The notes under the pieces were generated by a model. It was not told where the DNA came from and did not search any database. It worked only from the letters and a program-made list of their open reading frames with translations. From Phylloscopus collybita (taxonomy: Eukaryota > Chordata > Aves > Passeriformes > Phylloscopidae), in NCBI GenBank assembly GCA_027886175.1, contig JAJNNQ010000075.1, forward strand, positions 86,874,501 to 86,938,500: a DNA stretch of 64,000 nt, read 5' to 3'. The number at the start of each line of letters is the position of its first letter. Position 1 is the stretch's first letter. This document shows positions 22,628 to 35,500 of this stretch, piece after piece. A program made the translations under genes and the position numbers.

Positions 22628-25600
22628 GTGAGTGGGATCATCTAACAGTGCACTGATTGTCAGACAGGTCCTACTGATGTCCACTTAAGAAGAACTGGAG
22701 CTGAATAGTCTCCCCCTTGAATCAAAGCAGTGCACTAAAAAACAAATCCTACTTGGACCTCTGCCTGCCAGGGTCTGGAGAGGACTCACAAGCCATGCCA
22801 ACGGGGTTTGCCTGTGACTAAGGTCTGCCTCAGTGTGATACAGCCTTACAGCCTTGTGTCAGACCTTTGAGGAGCCTCCTTGGAATCCCCCACCCTGAGG
22901 CTTGAGAGCCTTGTGCATTGCTGTCCCAACCTGCTGGCTTGATTTCCCAGCTTGGCTTCAGCCCTAGCTCTTAAGGGTTAGGTCTGCTAATTTACAGCCA
23001 ATACTTAGCTTTATATAATGCAACGTTTAATTCTAAGATTAGCCAAAATGTAAATGGTTCATTGTTCTTGCTTCATTGCTGAAGTTTGCAGCTCCCAAAC
23101 TGGTTTGTGTCAGTTTTATTTTAGATGGCCACACAGCTGAGATTCAGTGAAAGTTAGGTTTTCTATCAAATCATCAGAAAATCTTGCCAGGGCTTTAAGA
23201 GTGAGAGCCCTGCCATTTACTTGTCTCTGTCACAGTCCTGGAGAGCTGAGATATTTGTATATACCCGAATAGATTGCCAGAATCAATCCACTTTCCTGAG
23301 ATGAACGTGGACATGTCCTCTCTTCCACAGTAATGTGAATACTCAAATCCTTCCACATAAGAAACTCAAATATATGAGTTTCACAGCACTCCCTAATAAG
23401 GTTTTATAGCCATTAGTGTCAGTGCCATATATCACTGAGGCATTGAAAAAGTGGAGTTTCTTTCCTAAACCACCTTTCTAAGCATCCAAGATGAAGTGAT
23501 TTTATAGCTTACACTTCCACAGATCTTTCAAATCCCACAGCACAACTTGTTTCACCTGAGCCTCAAAGATTTTTGTAAATGATTTCCCAGAAGCTCTTGA
23601 GGGGGTCTTTTCTCTCTTTCTTTATTTAAATTTATGCTTAAAATATGATTAGATTCTGTTCAACATGAAATTGTTCAAGAATACATTGCAGGAAATGTGT
23701 GTACAGAAGGTAATCTACACTATATAATAAATAAAATCGTGTAATAGTTCGAAATTTCAAATGTGATCATTTGCTTTAATATTGCGAAGTGTTTGTTAAA
23801 CCTTTAAGCTTGTGACATTTTTCCACACTGACAGCTAAATAATGAATTAATGGCTTTAAAGTCCATGGCAGCCTGAGGGTTTCAAATACATGTTTAGTCA
23901 AAATAATTGGTGCTTTAATCATTCGTTATGAACCAAAATTGTTCTTTAGTTATACAGGAGCGGTGTTAAAGCAAATATCTATGCTATGAATGTTCCTTTG
24001 TATTTCTAAAATTATCTGCTAAGTTGGAAAGTAGTGTCTAGGTGCATTTTATTCTATGGCATTTCAGGGTTTTTTCTAACTCTCCTTTTAATGACCACCT
24101 GCATGGCTACAGGCTGTGCTGTCCCTTCACTGGCAGTGAACAGTTTGTTGTTGATTTTGTGTGTGTGTGCAGAGACAGCCAAGATTTGAGAGCAGATTTG
24201 GTGTATGGGTGAGGGTGTATGGGTGGTGGGGGGAATCCTCAGCCTCCTGCAGCATCAGATACAGTGTTCAGGTAACTAACTCAATTAGCAAATCTGTTTG
24301 CAGCAAACTAAATCTCACCCAAACTATGATACAGTTAAAAACCTCATCCAGAATATCTTCTGGTAATAACAGAAATAAAAATCTTAGGTTAAACAAGGGA
24401 AGGACCTTTGTCTTAATTTTATGATTGGTATCATATTAGTAGAGTACTGTGCCTGCACAATGTTCTGTTAGGATGCTTGTTTTGACTTCAGTGATGCATT
24501 TGTGCCATATGAGGAGGAGATGCTAACCCAGTTAAGACAGATCAAAATTTGCCAAAAGGAGTCTAAGAAGGTTTTTGTTCCTGGTACATTTGTAGCTTAG
24601 ACAGGACCTCTTTTATAGCATGAAGACAATTTAACATCTGTCTAAAGGAGGCTTGTAAAACCACAGACAACTATGATATGTAAGGTATACTAGAAAAAAA
24701 ATGTTAGTCTAGGTTTGCAATTTCTTTCACAGAACAGCCATTAAGTGATGCATGTTTCATCTGATACAGGCTCAGGTGAGCTGTAGATGTGACCCAGTTC
24801 CTGTGTTCCATGAAAACATTGTTCTAGAAAAACTTGCTTATCAAGTAATTAAAGTGATTTTTTCGGAGCTTTTGCCATGCTTTTTTAATAACACTAGTGG
24901 GGGCAGATCAGAAATGGAAATCTCTTCAGGACATGCCTCAGTACGTATTTAGAACAAACTTAGAGCGTACTCTCTGAGAATTTCTGCCACCCTACATGAT
25001 TTTGAAAACAATGTGTTTTAGAAATAGCTCTCTGAGTATCAAAGATACTTCTGGTAGCCATTCTTTAGCCTTTGTCTACAACCAGTGAATTCCTACATGT
25101 TGTCTTCTGTTGTCACAGCTGTGTGTGGGTTTGAAGCAGCCTTTTTCTCACAGCCGTGTTAGACTCTTTCTCTGAACTCCTCATGGGGTTTTGTAATAGC
25201 CTAAGCACAAAGCACTTTGATAGAGGAATGAGGAGCTGACTGCTCCTGTCTTCTCCCCAGTGCTTGTTAGGATTGAGCTGTTATGCTGTAGCTGGACTGC
25301 AATTCTTTGAGACAGGTCAAAGCAACCTGGCAAAAACCCAAAACCAGTAGTGTGAATGGCTGCAAAATGCAATTATTCTTCTCTAACTGTTAATGCAGGA
25401 GGAAAATGGGTAATTTATAGCAAATTTCTTCCTATTTGGATAGCATGACTGTATCTGATTAAAATGGAATACTCTACAGAAGTTTTATTTCCTGACTTTT
25501 AGCTCAGTCTAAGTCAGTACATCCGCTTGTTTCCTTTCTGCATGTAAAAGAGGAAGCATGGCCATGATGTTGGGGGTAAATCTGTCAGCGTTCAGGGGTA

Positions 25601-27491
25601 AAGTGTCTTGGAAGGGGAGAAAAATATCCTAGCAAGATACAGCTGGCTCTTGTAAATGTTAGATGTTTTTGACAGACTGCCAAAATGTTTCTGCATTTCT
25701 TTGAAACTTTTCTTTAGTGTAGTTTGTGGCAATTAAAGTGTAGAATTTCAACTCTACCTATTTTGTATCCTGATATATCCTTGTTAAGGCAAATCCTCTA
25801 TTTCCCCTTGTTTGATTTGCCCCTCCATTCTTGTCACAGCTTCAAATGATACAATAAAGATTTTCCTACCTATATAAATTACATATTGACATGCATTATA
25901 GCTAATTAAGTAATTAAAACAGTGAGTAATCCTCTCTACTGTATGTGTAACCACTTCAAGATCAGAGTGCTCCATGTATAGATGAAACTGTGGTAGTAAC
26001 AAATTTTTTGATATACAGGCCTGAGATATTGGACAAACTCTAGTCTTAGTTTGTTGCAACAGCAACAAGTAAATGCTTCTATCAGGGTGCAGATGGCTTT
26101 TCTAAATGCAATGTCTGGATTTAGAGTTGGAGTAGAACACAATTACTAAAAACGACAGTACCAAAAAAATAGAGAGGGTGAAAATTTGTTCTTTGAGCAG
26201 TAGGAAGTTACTGCGGCCAAATGAAGCAAAGAAAATTAGGAATGGCTTTGCAGGATTCCTGCAAAAAGAAGGAAATGTGCATTCTCAACTATTAAGCTTT
26301 GGAAATGGATGTCACCTTTCAGGTGCCTTTCCAAATATACTTTGAGCCTTCATTCACTCTCCAGCATTGGCTCAGTTTTCTCATCTTTTGCTCTTAGAAG
26401 TTAACAAAACACATGCTCTTCCACAAGAACTCCTAGGAATATTTAGGCTTCTTAAGCTTTTCAGCCTAGAATCAGTCATGACCCAAAGCTGTACAAGCTG
26501 TTAAAAGCTGCTATTTTTGTATAACTAGGTGTGTTCCAGTTATTGTTTGAAAAAACAACCATGAAAACCTGAATTAAGGAAAAACTAGTGAACTTGCTCC
26601 ATTTTCTGAGAAGGCAAGGCTGCAGTTTGCTATGTTAATTTCAAAACATACAAATAAATGTTTTAATTTCTACCATAATTAAATATTTCAATATTTTAAC
26701 TAATGACTTAGAACAATATATTTTATTAACTGCTCATGATTGTGCATGAGTTCTCCTGATGTCATGATATATTTTCTTTCTTTACTGTTTGGCTGTTAAC
26801 TAACTATCTCTTTTGATCCTAAGTTTGTTTAAATACAGTCAAACAATCTCCTTATGGTTACTTTATTGCTGTATCTGCTACTTAATTTAATTTTTTTTCC
26901 AAATTACCTTTAGTATTGATGAAACTATTAACAATTTACCAGTAGTACCCTGAAAATATTTCTGTCTTGAGTTTTTTTCTGGTTTTTGTTGAGCTGAGGC
27001 TGTAACTGTCTAAGCATAATCTCCACAATTTCATCAACAGAATTTGAATGAATCCATGTGGTTGTGATTTTTTTTCTCTAATTGTAATCTATTTCTAATG
27101 CAATCTATACATTACAGCTGCTGAAGCCCTTAAAAAAAAAAGGGTATTTTAATACATGAGATAAATATGAGACTTAACAAAACTAAGCCTTCTGTTTTTT
27201 TGTTTGTTTTTTTTTTTTTTTTGAAATATGCTGAAGTTCGAGTCCACTTTGATAATAGGCATAAGAAATACATAAATATTGCAACTTGTCATTGAATGCA
27301 CATAAAACTCATAAAAAGGCTGTCTATTTTGATTGTGTCTTCAGCTTCAATATTTGAAGTCTATTTAAACATAAAACTCACGATTGAACATAACTAAAAA
27401 GGTGATGTGTGGATTGAAATGAGAGAAAATATTTATACTGAAATCTCTTAAGCTTCACCATTGTGTATTCCTTAAAAAAAAAAAGTGTGTT
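22628..27491. other. Non-coding stretch, no recognised gene
   Basis: No gene is recognised. About 22740-22990 is richer in G and C but matches no family I know. About 23690-24070 is AT-rich, repeat-free and complex in composition, so it could be conserved non-coding DNA, but I cannot test that. A short (GT) run lies near 24158. T-rich runs occur near 27196-27222. A palindromic GAAACTCA...TGAGTTTC lies near 23370. Confidence 0.45.
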
Positions 27492-28049
27492 GTGTCTTTT
27501 GAGAACATTACTGTGAATGTCCTAATGGAATCTGACTCCTTTGTCATAATCTCTTCGTCTAATAATTCCTGTGTAGCATATTTTCCCCTTATCATTCACT
27601 GTGTGTTAATTTACATTTTGATTTCTGTGTCCTTGACCCAAAACTGTCAGGCCAGGATGATGCCATCATATACAACAAATTGTGAACTATTAATTCTCTC
27701 TTCCTCTATGTGCAGTAGTGTGCCATATGCAGATGAGGCTCCTACCCTGAACTTGTGCTTTCTGGTATTTAAGGGTCCTCAAGTCTGCCACGGATGTTCT
27801 GATCTGGAACAGGATCTCAGAATGGGGTGGGTTTGTCTGCAGCCTCAGCCTCAGGAACATAAGGTGTCTCCATGCTGTGTCTCATCCATGAAATGCATTG
27901 CCTTGTATCTCCCTTTCAACAGTGACCATTGCCACACGTTCCAGAGGAAAATGCAAGCAGCTTCACGTGGCTCCCTGGAAATGATGTATCCATGGAGGAA
28001 TTTTCTTTTCAGTCACCATAATTTGCCAGGCTATTTATTTGCAGAATAG
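27492..28049 (+). other. Longest open frame in the window, coding status doubtful
   Basis: A 185-codon frame opens at a GTG; the first in-frame ATG is at 27525, giving about 174 codons. It is the longest frame in the window. The predicted product is rich in Ser, Cys and Leu, with a hydrophobic segment around residues 27-48. It shows no domain, signal peptide or repeat that I recognise. Neighbours give no support, and there is no clear promoter or Kozak context. The right half (about 27770-28000) is richer in G and C and could be an old repeat fragment. A frame of this length in 64 kb is only mildly unexpected. Confidence 0.12.
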
Positions 28050-31000
28050 CACATCTTTTCTAGGTGTGTATTCAGGTCTGGATTTGTATATAAATGTCTT
28101 TTTATATATTTTGTGCCCATGACTACATGTATACATGAAGTAAGTTACAGTCTGAATGACAGAAACTCAAATATGTGGGTGGGGGAAAGGAAGGAGTTGA
28201 ATTTGGAATTTCAATGGAAATGTGGTTTTGATTTATAACTCCAGTGATTTTTCTCTCTCCCTTAGCAATTAAAATATTTTTGAAAGAACATATTAAAATA
28301 CTATAATACTTTAAAGGAATACAAGATGGTGTAAAAGGGCAGACAGGTTAGAAAAATACCTTTACAGGGGGTCTGCACATGCTCCTTGAGTTGTCTTTAT
28401 TGTGTTACCTATCCACTCACTCAGCCAAGGCTGCATCTGTCTCTGGAGAATGCTGGAGAATTCTAAAGGGAGAATTAAAGTGAGCATATAGCTATGACAT
28501 GGACATTGGTAGCTGTCTAGCTGGACAGGCTTGTTGTCTTTCCCATTCACTGCTTTGACTGGTGCCATCCATGGGACTCCCAGCATTTTCCTAATTCCTG
28601 TGAGGCTGTTTTAACTCACTTGCCAAGTCTCCTTGTCCTGCAGCAGCTCCAAACACAGAGTTGCTTCATTAAGTATCTCTGAGTAATATGCACCATCTCA
28701 CCTTTTGAAAATGGCTTATTCAGATTTCTTACCATTGTGGCCTCAAGAGAATCTACTTCAGCAGTGCTAGCTATCATTTGATAATGTAAACCCAGAAAGC
28801 ACTGTTGTGTAGCCCTGCTGCTTGAAAACATGCATTATTAATAACAAATGCCAGATAGATTGACTGGGCAGTCATACTGTTGTACAACAATATGAGTCCT
28901 CCTTCTCTTTTTTCCAGTTAAAGGGTAGGATAATTAAGTAGAGAGGAGGGATAACTTAAGTGGTGCCATTAGAGATTGTTGCTGCATTCCAAGTAACCCC
29001 TTTTCTACTAATCTGCAAGAAGAAAAACTACCCACCTCAAAATTCAGTATTGAGAGCACTGTTTTTTATGAAATGGAAAACCACCTGGATTTGCCATCAT
29101 TTTAGGGTAGCTGCTTTCTTTCAGCTCTCTTGTTGCTGGAGTCTTAAAATGAAATGGTTATTTTCACACCTGTGTGTATCAGTGGTTCCTGTACAACACG
29201 TGCTATAGATACTGATAGATGGGGATTAAAACTGGTGTCAGAGTTTGGATTCCCAATACAATTTAGGAATCTGATTTCTTTACAGCATCATGATTTCTGG
29301 AACCCTTTATAATATCCTGATGATGATCCTGAATGAGGAGATGATATTTGCAGTTATCCATTTTTGGTGAAGTTTTGTTGTTTTTTTTTCATTGAACCTA
29401 CGAATATTCAGTTTCCAAGTGACTGGAAGTTTGTGTTGCTTATAACTATTCAGAGTGGCCAATGTTCCGACTGAGATTGCAGATAATGGATTTTCTCTAC
29501 ACTTCTAATATGGTGGCCATGACAGAGATAACACAAGAGCATCAACAGCTTCTGAAAACAAAATTGACCCTATCTGTCATGAGAGTGCAGCCTTCCTGCT
29601 ATTTGAGAAAATCACATTCCCCTAACCCATAAGATATTCAGTGATATTGATGGTCTCTTGAATAAGAAAGCATAGCAAGTACAGACTTTTTATTGCTGTA
29701 GAAAAGAACTCTTTTATATTATAATGTATGTATTATTTCCTGTGTCCTGTTTATGTAGAAATGGAACCACTTCTGCAGGTGATTTGTATATCAGAAAAGT
29801 ATCATTGGTCACGTTAATTTATTACTGGAAACTCATTTCTTATGGGAAAAATAGAAGGAGCCACAGAACTTGATGAGAGCTTTTCACTGGTTACCTTAGA
29901 GTTTAAATATGTATATAGAAGTAGTTTTGTACAGGGCTTGTAAAATCAGCTATATTGTTTCTTAACTTCCATGCTTCAGTGATAAAATTCAGCTTTACTA
30001 GAAGAAAGTCTTATAATCATCTTCACATTTGCTATGCATTACTCTCCTCTTCTCTCCCCCTCTTTCCTTTTCTTAAATAAATAGTACTTTGCAACAAATT
30101 GATTTTGCTAGATAGTGCATTGATCATGCACCTTGCCTGGGGACAGAATATAGCTTCAAAAACAATAATAACTAAGACAATCATCTAATTTTACTGAAAT
30201 AAAACTGAAAATGTACACCCAATGAAATAATCTCTGAGACTACTTTAGGTGCATTTGTGCTTGTACTTTATCCTCAGTGACACAGTAATCTACTAAAGTT
30301 CTTCTCTCGATTTTTCTCTTTGCAATCTGGAAGAACAGATTCACCAGTGATTGTGCTCATTTATAAAAGCATCCAAAACAAAATTGAACCCCAAGGCTGA
30401 TAAACTATAAAGATGCTGATCAGATCTGAGCAGAATGGACGGGATGCTTTGGGGCTTGCTCAGCTAAAGACGGCTCTGCAAGACTGATGGCTTTATATAC
30501 ACAATTACAAACACCATAGCCTTGTCGAACGAATGGGAAATCATAAAATTTGTTGCTTGCCTGTTATTAAGTAAAGAATGGTATTTTGTAAAATACTTGC
30601 AAAGATTTACTAAATTTCCATAATTTAATTTCTGTTGCTGTGTTTTCTTTTCTTTGTGGAAAACTTAAACATTTGTTTGGAAAGGATAACCTGATAGACT
30701 AAATCTCCTATTCCTGAAGAGCAAGGGGCTAATTGATCTTGCTTACCCAATGCAAGTGGTGCACACTGTCTGCCTCATATAAAACTCGTTCATTTTTATT
30801 AGCTGTGTCATAACCAAAAATGGTTTAAAATTTCATTAATTCTCACAAAATTCTTCTCTAAAGGAGATACTGAATACTTTTAGAGTTCTCTAAAAAGGTA
30901 TTTACTGGAAATCATAAGAAGAAAAATGCAACAGGACAAAGATTAAAAACTTCTGTGGTTCTTCGAAGTGATATTTCCTGTTACCATAAAAAAGCTTTGT

Positions 31001-31636
31001 TGTTATGATGACATGAAAAAAGACTATGATATAGTTTTTCATAGAGGATCTGTAGTGGCTTTTTGAAATAAAATCATGTAAGACAGAATAACATTTTAGC
31101 AATAGTTAGCTTAGTCTTTCAAAGCTCTTTGATTTACTAAGGACTGTTACATTTTCTTGCGTTTTACTAGTCAATGGATATTTGAGACTCTTGACAGTTT
31201 CTGTCATTTAGGGAAGCACCACATGTATAGAAACATATGTGGCAGGATGGAGGGGTGGGGGGCAGAGACAAAAAGAAAAAAAATAGGCAAAGTTATTAAA
31301 AGTTATTAATGTAAACTTTAAAAAGGAAGATCATCTCCCAGGTGCATAGACATGGTAAAGTCAGAATTATTTATCAATGCAAGGGCCTACCTATTAGGTG
31401 AACTCAAGTTAGAATGGCTATTGTATTACCCTTGACCTTTAAAAGTACTTGGTCCTACTTTGTTCAAACTACTTTCTGCGAACTAAGAGACTTGTGCTTG
31501 TGACTTCTGACACACTAAACATTTTAAATTTAAAATCACAAGTAGTTAAAAACACTAAAGATTTTTAACAGGCATTCCTAGGATCATGTTGATTTGCTAT
31601 ACACTCTAGATTGTTCGTACCCATCTTATGCTCAAG
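28050..31636. other. AT-rich non-coding stretch, no recognised gene
   Basis: No gene, RNA gene or interspersed repeat is recognised. Only short simple runs occur. Confidence 0.5.
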
Positions 31637-32556
31637 ATATCACAGAAGCCCAGTATGGGTCAGGTTGAAAGGGACCACAGTGGGTCATCTGATCCAACTT
31701 CTCTGCCCAAGCAATGTTGTCTCAGAGCACATTGCACAGGATTGCATTTAGATTGTTCTTGAGTATCTCCAGTGAGGGAGACTCTGCAACCTTTCTGGAA
31801 CAATCTTCTCCAGTGTGAGTTACCCACACAGTAAAGAAGTTCCTCCTGTTCAAGTGGAACTTCCTGTGCATTAGTTGCTGCTCATTTCCTCTTATCCTAT
31901 GGCTTGGCACCACTGAGAAGAGCCTGGAATCCACCCTCTTGGCACCCTCCCTTCAGATACTGATAGACATTGATGAGGTGTATTCTCAGTTGCCTCTTCT
32001 TGTGACTGAACAGAACCAGCTCCCACAACCTTTCATCATAAGGTTGGTTCTCCAGACTCTTGACCAACTTAGTATCTCTCTGCTGGACCCACTCCAAGAG
32101 CTCCATGTCCCTCTTGTGCTGTATAGACCAGAGCTGGGCATAGCAGTCCAGGTATGGCCTCACCAGGGCTGAGTAGAGGGGCAGGATCACCTGCTGGCAA
32201 TGCTTTTCCAAATGTACCCCAGGATTCCATTTGCCCTCTTGACCACAAGGACACACTGCTGGCTCCTGGACAGCTTGTTGACCATCAGGACCCCCAGGTC
32301 CTTCTCTGCAGAGCTGCTTTAAAGAAGGTCAGCTTTCAGCCTGGTGCATGGAGTTGTTCCTCCTCAGGTGCAGGACCCTGTATTTGCCTTTGTTGGATTT
32401 CAGAAGGTTCTTCTCTGCCCATCTCTCCAACCTGCTGAGGTCTCTCTGAAGGGCTGAACAATCTTCTGAGGTATCAGCCACTCCTCCATGCTTTGTATTA
32501 CCAGCGATGTTTCTGAAGAGGCCTCTGTCCCCTCATCCAAGTCACTGATGAGTGAC
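31637..32556 (-). mobile_element. CR1 LINE, 3' portion (about 0.9 kb), 5'-truncated
   Basis: On the minus strand this reads as the last 0.9 kb of a CR1 non-LTR retrotransposon. The 3' terminus lies at about 31637 (plus strand ATATCACAGAAGCCC). Moving up the plus strand come the short 3' UTR, the end of ORF2, and the reverse-transcriptase thumb and palm. Similarity ends near 32556, just past the RT active-site region, which is the usual 5' truncation. This is the best preserved of the three CR1 copies in the window, and all three lie on the minus strand. Confidence 0.95.
31722..32550 (-). pseudogene. CR1 ORF2 reverse-transcriptase C-terminal remnant
   Basis: ORF2 of CR1 encodes an endonuclease-reverse transcriptase; only its C-terminal third is here. 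Two open segments carry recognisable CR1 protein: 32256-31897 (119 codons, including LYSALVRPYLDCYAQLWS and LINVYQYLKGGCQEGGFQ) and 31934-31722 (including LFSVVP and ESPSLEIL). They are in different frames, so a frameshift lies between about 31897 and 31934. Further upstream, at 32498-32509, the catalytic FADD motif reads IAGN, so both aspartates are lost. The gene is dead in this copy. The plus-strand frames of 77 and 94 codons here are antisense artefacts. Confidence 0.9.
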
Positions 32557-35500
32557 TGTGTCAGGTTTAGGCAACACAGAAAGAAAAGCCCTCAGGTAAT
32601 TCAGAGCAATGAAGCTGGAACTATGTCCTGGTGAAATCAAGCATTTTCCATCCAGTATGTAAGGAGATTAGCCTTATAATTTGTGCACTGGAACTAGGTT
32701 CTATGAATCTTCACCTCTTTCACCTCCACGTTTTAGATAAACTTTCAAATTGTGCTTTGTATCTTTTGTCTGTGACAGTCGAGGGCCTATTTCTGCAAGT
32801 GAATTCCAACTTACAAATCTGTCAAAGGAGTGATTTTTGTGTGTGTTTTTGTAGAACTACTGCCTGGTGGGATTAAAGGATTTTTTTAGATGGGTTTCAC
32901 TTAGACTTTGTTTATAAAATGCTGTTCTCTTTATTTTCCTTCATGAAAAAGCACTTTAATTGCACTCTTAATGACTTCTTGTAGGATAACAGATTTGAAA
33001 ATTTTAGGCATAAGTTAAAAACAGTATCTATGATATTTACATGAAGTAAAAATGGAGTTTATACTTTTTTTTTTAATGCCAGGCACAATTTTATCCTTCA
33101 GATTGGCATGCATCTTTCTTGCATAATGACAATACACTGAGTATTGGCCAAGAGTATACTTAATGCAGGGAAGCAGCATTATTTGGCTCTGATGTTTTTC
33201 TACCTTTTCCAGGTCTGTGATGTCTTGTTTGGGAGTAGTAACATATTTGCTATACAAGGCTAGATTTTTCATTAACATCTAGTATTTAGTAGTGGGGGTT
33301 TTTTTGTTTGTTCGTTTGTGGTTGTTTCTGTGTTTTTTTTTTTTTTTTTACTGTCTGCTGTGAAATTGTGTTGATCTAAAACTGAGTTACTTTTATTTTT
33401 AAAAACATGAGCTTAAAAAAAAAAAGCAGATGGTCATTGCTGACTTTTCTCTAATATTTTTTTCTAACCTGTTAAGAACAATCCATTCCCTTCCACTCTA
33501 TTTTGTAAATGAAGAGAACTAGTTTTAAATGGTATGAGCTAAAGAATATCTTCATAATGTGTTTGTAATTTTTTTTTTTTACTGTTCTAGCTTTAATTCA
33601 TAATTACAAGCTTATTCCAATCTCTGCATTATGGAACAACATTTTAGACCAACAGCTGTTATCTACTTTCACTTGTAGCCTTGGGGTATGCATATTTTAA
33701 TATTCATTTACTATGTGCCGATAAACTAAATACTTCCTACTGGAAGTCTATGAAATTAATCACAGTATCTTAGTTGCTGTTCTGTCTTCCATGTAGCTCA
33801 TATTTTTTAAGCTTAAATTCCTCTCCTTCTCCTCCCCTGAATAAAAGGGGAAGAGGAAAGGTTATTACAAAATATACAAACAGAACAAGTTGATTAAGTC
33901 TGTGATAATTAGAAAATAGAGAGGAATACAGTGTAGTCATTCAAATGACACAACCTTCTCTCCTGTTCCTGTATCTTGCATAAAACTAGTATAAAACCTT
34001 GCCACATTGCCTCCAGCAATATTTTAATAGCTGGCTTTGTATTTGAAGGTTGTGGTTTTAACTGTTATTTAAATAGTATTAGGTCCTCATATGCATATAA
34101 TTTAGCCTAAAGCAAGATATTTTCCAATCTTCCAGGCACAAACACAACTCCAAGTGTCTTTGTGTTAAAAATATAAAATACGTGGCAACTTTGGAGATGA
34201 AATGCAATGAACAGTGAGGAAATAAGAGTCATGCAGCCCATTAAAGTTTAAGGCTGTTTGTTGTGCAGCAATGGATAAAGGATTGGTGAAAAGCTGTAGA
34301 AGAGCATGAAAATAGATTATTTCAAGAATGGGTTTGGTGATACAAAGTAATAATGTCAAGGCTGGAAATGTTTGAATGGATTTCTCATATGTTTGTATTT
34401 CTGGAGCAACGTCCTCTTCACACAAATTAGAACTCAATGGCAGCACTTAGAGACAATAACTGATAATACACACCTTCTCACGCTACAGTAGAGAATTTTG
34501 CTACAGAATTTGGTGGGAGCAGTGTTGTCCAAAATCCCTTGGGACATAACATTCACTACTGCATTGTGAATAGTGAAGCTCTGGGCTGTGCTGGGCTGTG
34601 CTGGGCTTGCCCTCCCTTGTACCTGACTATTGCCCAAGAATGATCACAAGCACTCTTCAGGCTGGATTTAGTAATTGAACTTAGGAGCATGAATAAGACA
34701 CAGACATCTGAAACCACAAACTATGTCCCAGAAAATCCCTTTTCAGCTGTTGGTTAGGGTCGCAGATGTCAACTTCATGAGGTACCTACCTCCATACTCT
34801 TCTGGAGTCCCAAGTGCACTAATGGCTACCTTCCACACTTGAGAACTAGGGATGCTTTGATGTTGTCAGTGCATATTCCTTAAAAATCATTTGGGATGCA
34901 GAAACTGGTTATTCCTTCATGTAAGTCCCTGGAAGAAAAATTCCAGTAGCCATATTACAAGCTGGCTGGATGCACTGGCACCTTGCATTGAACTGTGCAT
35001 GAGAGAATTGCTAGAATTCAGCTATATTCACTTATGTCCTCTAGCCAGTTACTCTCTCTGATCCAATGAATCTGGGTTTCTACCAGTCCACTTTCCACCT
35101 TCATAGCCTCAAAGAGAAAGAGTGAGAAAATTCCTTATTGCAGAACAGGATGTATTTTGGTGTGGACAGTGCTCTCTGGAGATGGGGATTTGAACTCAGT
35201 AAAGTCGTCAAAGGTTATTTTGGAAAAGGCTTTTCCATTTCCCAAAGGACTACACTAATCACAAAGCTGCTAATCAAAGGTTGGATGGCAGCCCTACCAC
35301 ATTCCACCAAGAGGAGTGGTAGGTTTCTCTCTTCAGGGTACCCATGCTGGGACAGCCAGATGGATAGAGGTACCCATGCTTTGAAAAGTAGTGGAAAGGG
35401 TTCAGATACACCCTCATTATCAGTATATCTTAAAAGCTATCCAGTTCCTCACTGAGTGTGAAAGTTCTCTTCAGTTTAATTCTTGATTACCTTAACATGA

